NCBI RefSeq assembly: GCF_003958635.1
Contig: NZ_RSEK01000005.1
Span: forward strand, 62,001-126,000
Direction: 5' to 3'
Origin: Altericroceibacterium xinjiangense
GTDB taxonomy: Bacteria; Pseudomonadota; Alphaproteobacteria; Sphingomonadales; Sphingomonadaceae
Length of the DNA: 64,000 nt
In this document: positions 61,069 through 64,000 of the stretch, in pieces
How the letters are laid out: each line of letters starts with the position of its first letter
Position numbering within the stretch: position 1 is the stretch's first letter
Notes under the pieces: model-generated
The model's input: the letters and a program-made list of their open reading frames with translations, nothing else
What the model was told of the DNA's origin: nothing
Databases searched by the model: none
Position numbers and translations under genes: made by a program

Positions 61069-62547
61069 ATGCAGACGTGGAAAAAGATCCTTATCGCCCT
61101 TGCGATCGTGTTCCTGATCCTGGCCGCTCTCGGCTGGTGGGTGACGCGAGGCGACACGGCGGACTATAACATGGCTCAGGTAACCGGCGACGATCCGCTG
61201 CTGGCTGAGCCCGATCCCGAAACGATCCCGACCGTGCAGGTCGCCACGCCGATCGGCTGGCCGGATGGCGCCACTCCGGAAGCTGCGGAAGGATTGGTGG
61301 TCCAGCGCTTCGCCGCCGGGCTCGAACATCCGCGGGTTATCTACACCCTGCCGAACGGCGATGTGATCGTCGCGGAAAGCAACGCGCCGGAACGCGTGGT
61401 GACCGGCGGCGGCGGCATCATGGGGGGGATCACCAACCTTGTTGCCGGATTCCTGTTCCGCAAGGCGGGCGCGGCGGTTCCTTCGGCTGACCGGCTGGTG
61501 CTGCTGCGCGATGCCGACGGGGACGGCGTGGCCGAACAGCGCACCGTGCTGGGCAGCGGTCTCAGCTCGCCTTCCGGGATAGCTTACGGCAACGGCAAGC
61601 TCTACGTCGCCAACCACGACGCCCTGCTGAGCTTCGATTACGAACTGGGGCAGACGGCGCTCACCAGCGCTCCGGTCAAGCTGATGGACTTGCCCCCGGC
61701 CGGCAATCACTGGATGCGCAACATCCTGCTGAATCCGGAAGGGACGCGGATCTACATCGCGATCGGTTCCGCCTCCAACATCGGCGAAGGCGGCATGGAG
61801 ATCGAACGAGGGCGTGCCGCTATCGTCGAATACAACCTGGAAACCGGCAAGTGGCGTGAATACGCGGCGGGCCTGCGCAACCCCAATGGGCTCGCGTGGA
61901 ATCCCTGGTCCGACGAATTGTGGGTCACGGTGAATGAGCGAGACCAGCTGGGATCGGACCTCGTGCCCGATTACCTGACCAACGTGCCGGTCGGCGCCCA
62001 CTATGGCTGGCCCTGGGTCTACTGGGGCGATACCTTCGACGAACGCGTCGAAGCGCCGATGCCCAACTACCTGACCCAGTACACGCGCCGGCCGCAGTAC
62101 TCGCTCGGCCCGCATGTCGCCGCGCTCGGGCTGGTGTTCACCCAGGGTGGAAGCGCGATGCCGGAACGATTCTCCCACGGCGCCTTCATCGCGCGGCACG
62201 GATCGTGGAACCGCAAGCCGGCGTCCGGATACGATGTGGTCTATGTCCCGTTCGATGAGCGCGGCAACCCAACCGGCAAGCCAGTGCAGGTGCTGAACAG
62301 CTTCCTTGCCGGCGAGGGCAAGACCTACGGCCGGCCGACATGGACCGCCTGGGACAAGACGGGCGCGCTGCTGGTCAGCGACGATACCGCCAACATCATC
62401 TGGCGCATCAGCGCTCCGGGAGCGACGCCGGCGCCGGAACCGACGCGCATTCGCGGCGAATCGCTGCCGCCCCGGCGCGAACTCATCGGGGATCCCTCCC
62501 GCGCGTTCGAATCGCCGCCGGCCGACATCCAGCCCGGCGCGTTCTGA
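61069..62547 (+). CDS. Sorbosone/PQQ-type sugar dehydrogenase family protein
   Basis: A 492-residue protein with an N-terminal helix (ILIALAIVFLILAALGWW) acting as signal anchor and a beta-propeller resembling soluble aldose (PQQ) dehydrogenases: VIVAESNAPERV, DADGDGVAEQRTVL, PPAGNHWMRNILLNPEGTRIYIAIGSASN, AAGLRNPNGLAWNPWSDELWVTVNERD and APGLSYGWPW-like VGAHYGWPWVYWG. The catalytic His is likely in GNHWMRN. Substrate and cofactor are not certain; PQQ biosynthesis genes are not in the window. Confidence 0.82.
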   Translation: MQTWKKILIALAIVFLILAALGWWVTRGDTADYNMAQVTGDDPLLAEPDPETIPTVQVATPIGWPDGATPEAAEGLVVQRFAAGLEHPRVIYTLPNGDVIVAESNAPERVVTGGGGIMGGITNLVAGFLFRKAGAAVPSADRLVLLRDADGDGVAEQRTVLGSGLSSPSGIAYGNGKLYVANHDALLSFDYELGQTALTSAPVKLMDLPPAGNHWMRNILLNPEGTRIYIAIGSASNIGEGGMEIERGRAAIVEYNLETGKWREYAAGLRNPNGLAWNPWSDELWVTVNERDQLGSDLVPDYLTNVPVGAHYGWPWVYWGDTFDERVEAPMPNYLTQYTRRPQYSLGPHVAALGLVFTQGGSAMPERFSHGAFIARHGSWNRKPASGYDVVYVPFDERGNPTGKPVQVLNSFLAGEGKTYGRPTWTAWDKTGALLVSDDTANIIWRISAPGATPAPEPTRIRGESLPPRRELIGDPSRAFESPPADIQPGAF

Positions 62548-62554
62548 CAGGCTG

Positions 62555-63427
62555 TCAGGCGGGCCGTTTCCCGGCCCGCCCGGCCAGCTCCGTGATGAAG
62601 TGCCAGGCGATCCGCCCGGACCGGGCGCCGCGCCGCCGCGCCCATTCCAGAGCTTCGGCTTCATCCCAGGCAAGGCCGTATTCTTCGGCGTAGCCGCGGA
62701 TCATCGCGAGATAATCGTCGTGGCTGCACGAATGGAAGCCAAGGGAAAGACCGAAGCGGTCCGCCAGCGCCAGCTTGTCGTCCACGGCGTCGCGCGGATT
62801 GATCGGATCGTCCTGTTCACCCATCTGGCGCGGCACGATGGCCCGCCGGTTGGCGGTAACCGCCAGCCGGACGTTGCCCGGCCGGGCTTCGACCCCGCCT
62901 TCCAGCCATGATCGCAGCTGCCGCGGTCCGGTGGTGTCGTCATCGGCAAATCCCAGATCGTCGATGAACACCAGGAAGTTGCGATCCACCCGGCCAAGCG
63001 CGGCGAACAGGCGAGCCAGCGAGGAAAGCCCGTCCGTCCCGACCTGGATCAGCGCCAGCGCTTGCGGCCGGTCCTGCTGCGCCGCGCGCACCGCCGATCG
63101 GACCAGCGCCGACTTGCCCATCCCGCGCGCGCCCCACAGCAGCATGTCGTGGGCCGCATGCCCCGCGGCCAGCCGCTGCATGTTTTCCACCACCGCCTGC
63201 TTCTGGCGGTCCACGCCTTGCAACAGGGGAAGCGCAGGGGCCTCGATCCGCTCCACCGGACGCGCGGTTTGCCCATCCCAGACGTAGGCAGGGGCGCATG
63301 ACCAGTCGGACGGCGGCGCAGCGGAAGGGGCCAGCCGCTCCAGCGCATCGGCGATCCGCGCCAGCACGTCGGGTGACGCCAAGGGGGACGAGGCGGGCGG
63401 AGATGGGGCTTCGGCTTGGTCTTTCAT
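62555..63427 (-). CDS. DUF815 AAA-type ATPase
   Basis: A 290-residue AAA-like ATPase. Walker A GARGMGKS (around 99-106), Walker B VFIDDLGF with the Glu-less DD and sensor region VRLAVTANRRAI, then ADRFGLSLGFHSCSHDDYL. DUF815 is linked to DNA or protein handling in alphaproteobacteria but has no assigned role. An N-terminal Pro/Ala-rich region (residues 1-45) is variable. It is convergent with the dehydrogenase gene. Confidence 0.85.
   Translation of the reverse strand: MKDQAEAPSPPASSPLASPDVLARIADALERLAPSAAPPSDWSCAPAYVWDGQTARPVERIEAPALPLLQGVDRQKQAVVENMQRLAAGHAAHDMLLWGARGMGKSALVRSAVRAAQQDRPQALALIQVGTDGLSSLARLFAALGRVDRNFLVFIDDLGFADDDTTGPRQLRSWLEGGVEARPGNVRLAVTANRRAIVPRQMGEQDDPINPRDAVDDKLALADRFGLSLGFHSCSHDDYLAMIRGYAEEYGLAWDEAEALEWARRRGARSGRIAWHFITELAGRAGKRPA
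62558..62580. terminator. Hairpin at the end of the dehydrogenase gene and DUF815 gene
   Basis: A 9-bp stem (62558-62566 with 62572-62580) with a five-base loop lies 11 bp after the dehydrogenase stop, within the last codons of DUF815. No T-run is visible. Confidence 0.5.
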
Positions 63428-63453
63428 GGACCGGTGGCCTATAGCCCCCGGTC

Positions 63454-64000
63454 ATGAGCGGCAAGCAGGCACCGGAACGGCTGAACGCAGACGCAGCGGG
63501 CATCGTCCGGGCGGCCGAGCTGCTGCGCGCCGGCAAGCGCGTCGCCCTGCCGACCGAAACGGTCTACGGCCTTGCTGCCCGGGCCGACAGTGCCGAGGCG
63601 GTGGCGGGGATATACCGCGCCAAGGGACGGCCGGATTTCAATCCGCTGATCGTCCACGTCGCCGGGCTGGATCAGGCCCGTGCGCTTTCCGCCTTCGACC
63701 AGCGAGCGGAAGACCTTGCCGCCCGGTTCTGGCCCGGACCGCTGACGATGGTCCTGCCTCTGAAGGATGGGGTCGCGCCGGCGGTTACCGCGGGCTTGCC
63801 GACGGTTGCGCTGCGTCTGCCCGATCACCCGGTGATGCAGGCGGTGCTGCGCGCAGCCGGGGTTCCGCTCGCGGCTCCATCGGCGAACCGCAGCGGCGCG
63901 GTGAGCCCGACGACCGCGGAGCATGTCCTTACCTCATTGGGGGAGCGGGTGGAGGCGATCCTTGATGGCGGGCCGTGCCGCAGCGGGGTGGAATCGACCA
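63454..64000 (+). CDS. tsaC: Threonylcarbamoyl-AMP synthase (Sua5/TsaC), 5' part
   Basis: An about 182-residue visible part of an enzyme making threonylcarbamoyl-AMP for the t6A37 tRNA modification. The YrdC core is intact: RVALPTETVYGLAARADS, IYRAKGRPDFNPLIVHV, FWPGPLTMVLPL, TVALRLPDHPV, PLAAPSANRSGAVSPTTAEHV. The motif GVEST near the end is the start of the Sua5 linker; the gene runs off the right edge. The ATG at 63454 is used. Confidence 0.95.
   Translation, partial: MSGKQAPERLNADAAGIVRAAELLRAGKRVALPTETVYGLAARADSAEAVAGIYRAKGRPDFNPLIVHVAGLDQARALSAFDQRAEDLAARFWPGPLTMVLPLKDGVAPAVTAGLPTVALRLPDHPVMQAVLRAAGVPLAAPSANRSGAVSPTTAEHVLTSLGERVEAILDGGPCRSGVEST

Noticed and set aside
1-64000. tRNA, rRNA, CRISPR arrays, prophage or insertion sequences
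   Set aside because: I looked for tRNA T-arm sequences, repeat-spacer patterns and transposase domains and found none; this was by reading, without a covariance or HMM search.

Overview
The window looks like a chromosomal, gene-dense stretch from a high-GC alphaproteobacterium of the order Sphingomonadales, most likely an Erythrobacteraceae/Sphingomonadaceae relative. The taxonomic call rests on the gene order around the replication origin (parB-parA-rsmG-mnmG-mnmE ... rho-hemJ-hemE-[origin]-ppsR-maf-aroE-coaE-dnaQ), a ThiS-ThiG fusion, a PopZ-type DUF2497 protein next to TolC, an L13-S9 pair whose S9 has a long acidic N-terminus, and a TonB-receptor/TPR-enzyme locus typical of oligotrophic sphingomonads. 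No rRNA, tRNA, CRISPR array, prophage or intact insertion sequence was seen, and nearly all sequence is coding.

Layout. Bases 1-2000: end of nadC, a small membrane protein, tadA and rpmB. Bases 1956-9588 (minus strand): a TonB-dependent receptor followed, after a hairpin terminator, by a TPR/2OG-Fe(II) oxygenase, a TPR-sulfotransferase and a phytase-like esterase. Bases 9842-15992: a secreted unknown protein, an M23 lipoprotein with a parS-like site in its coding sequence, DUF2093, xseA head-to-head with purD (their start codons overlap), a PfkB sugar/adenosine kinase and a small lipoprotein. Bases 15982-22461: a tightly overlapping SUF iron-sulfur operon (Rrf2 regulator, sufB, DUF559 protein, sufC, sufD, sufS, sufT-like, GNAT, sufA-like) with an inverted-repeat operator candidate. 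Bases 22641-32434: pyrD, gamma-glutamyltransferase, acyl-CoA ligase, DUF1993, thiSG, a MerC-like protein, heme A synthase, cutA, rplM-rpsI. Bases 32568-44646: SIMPL protein, pcm, a phosphoesterase and lipid-kinase pair, UrcA, a LytTR two-component system, a PIMT-like protein with tolC, popZ and a [2Fe-2S] ferredoxin that lacks a standard start codon, then CBS, erpA, xth and a SleB-type hydrolase.

Bases 44837-61008 form the origin domain. dnaQ, hpf, ptsN, coaE, aroE, maf and ppsR run leftward; hemE, hemJ, rho, mnmE, mnmG, rsmG, parA and parB run rightward. The approx. 300-bp gap between ppsR and hemE is the best oriC candidate. Three parS-like 16-mers lie 5.5-8 kb from it, around mnmG-rsmG-parA. 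ParA, ParB, parS and a PopZ homologue in one window would together cover origin segregation and polar anchoring. The right end carries msrC-like, a sorbosone/PQQ-type dehydrogenase, a DUF815 ATPase and the start of tsaC/sua5.

Most genes are housekeeping. The points that most deserve a second look are the receptor/oxygenase/sulfotransferase locus, the ferredoxin gene with a non-canonical start, the DUF559 protein inside the SUF operon, the origin/parS arrangement including a distant parS-like site, and the xseA/purD start overlap.
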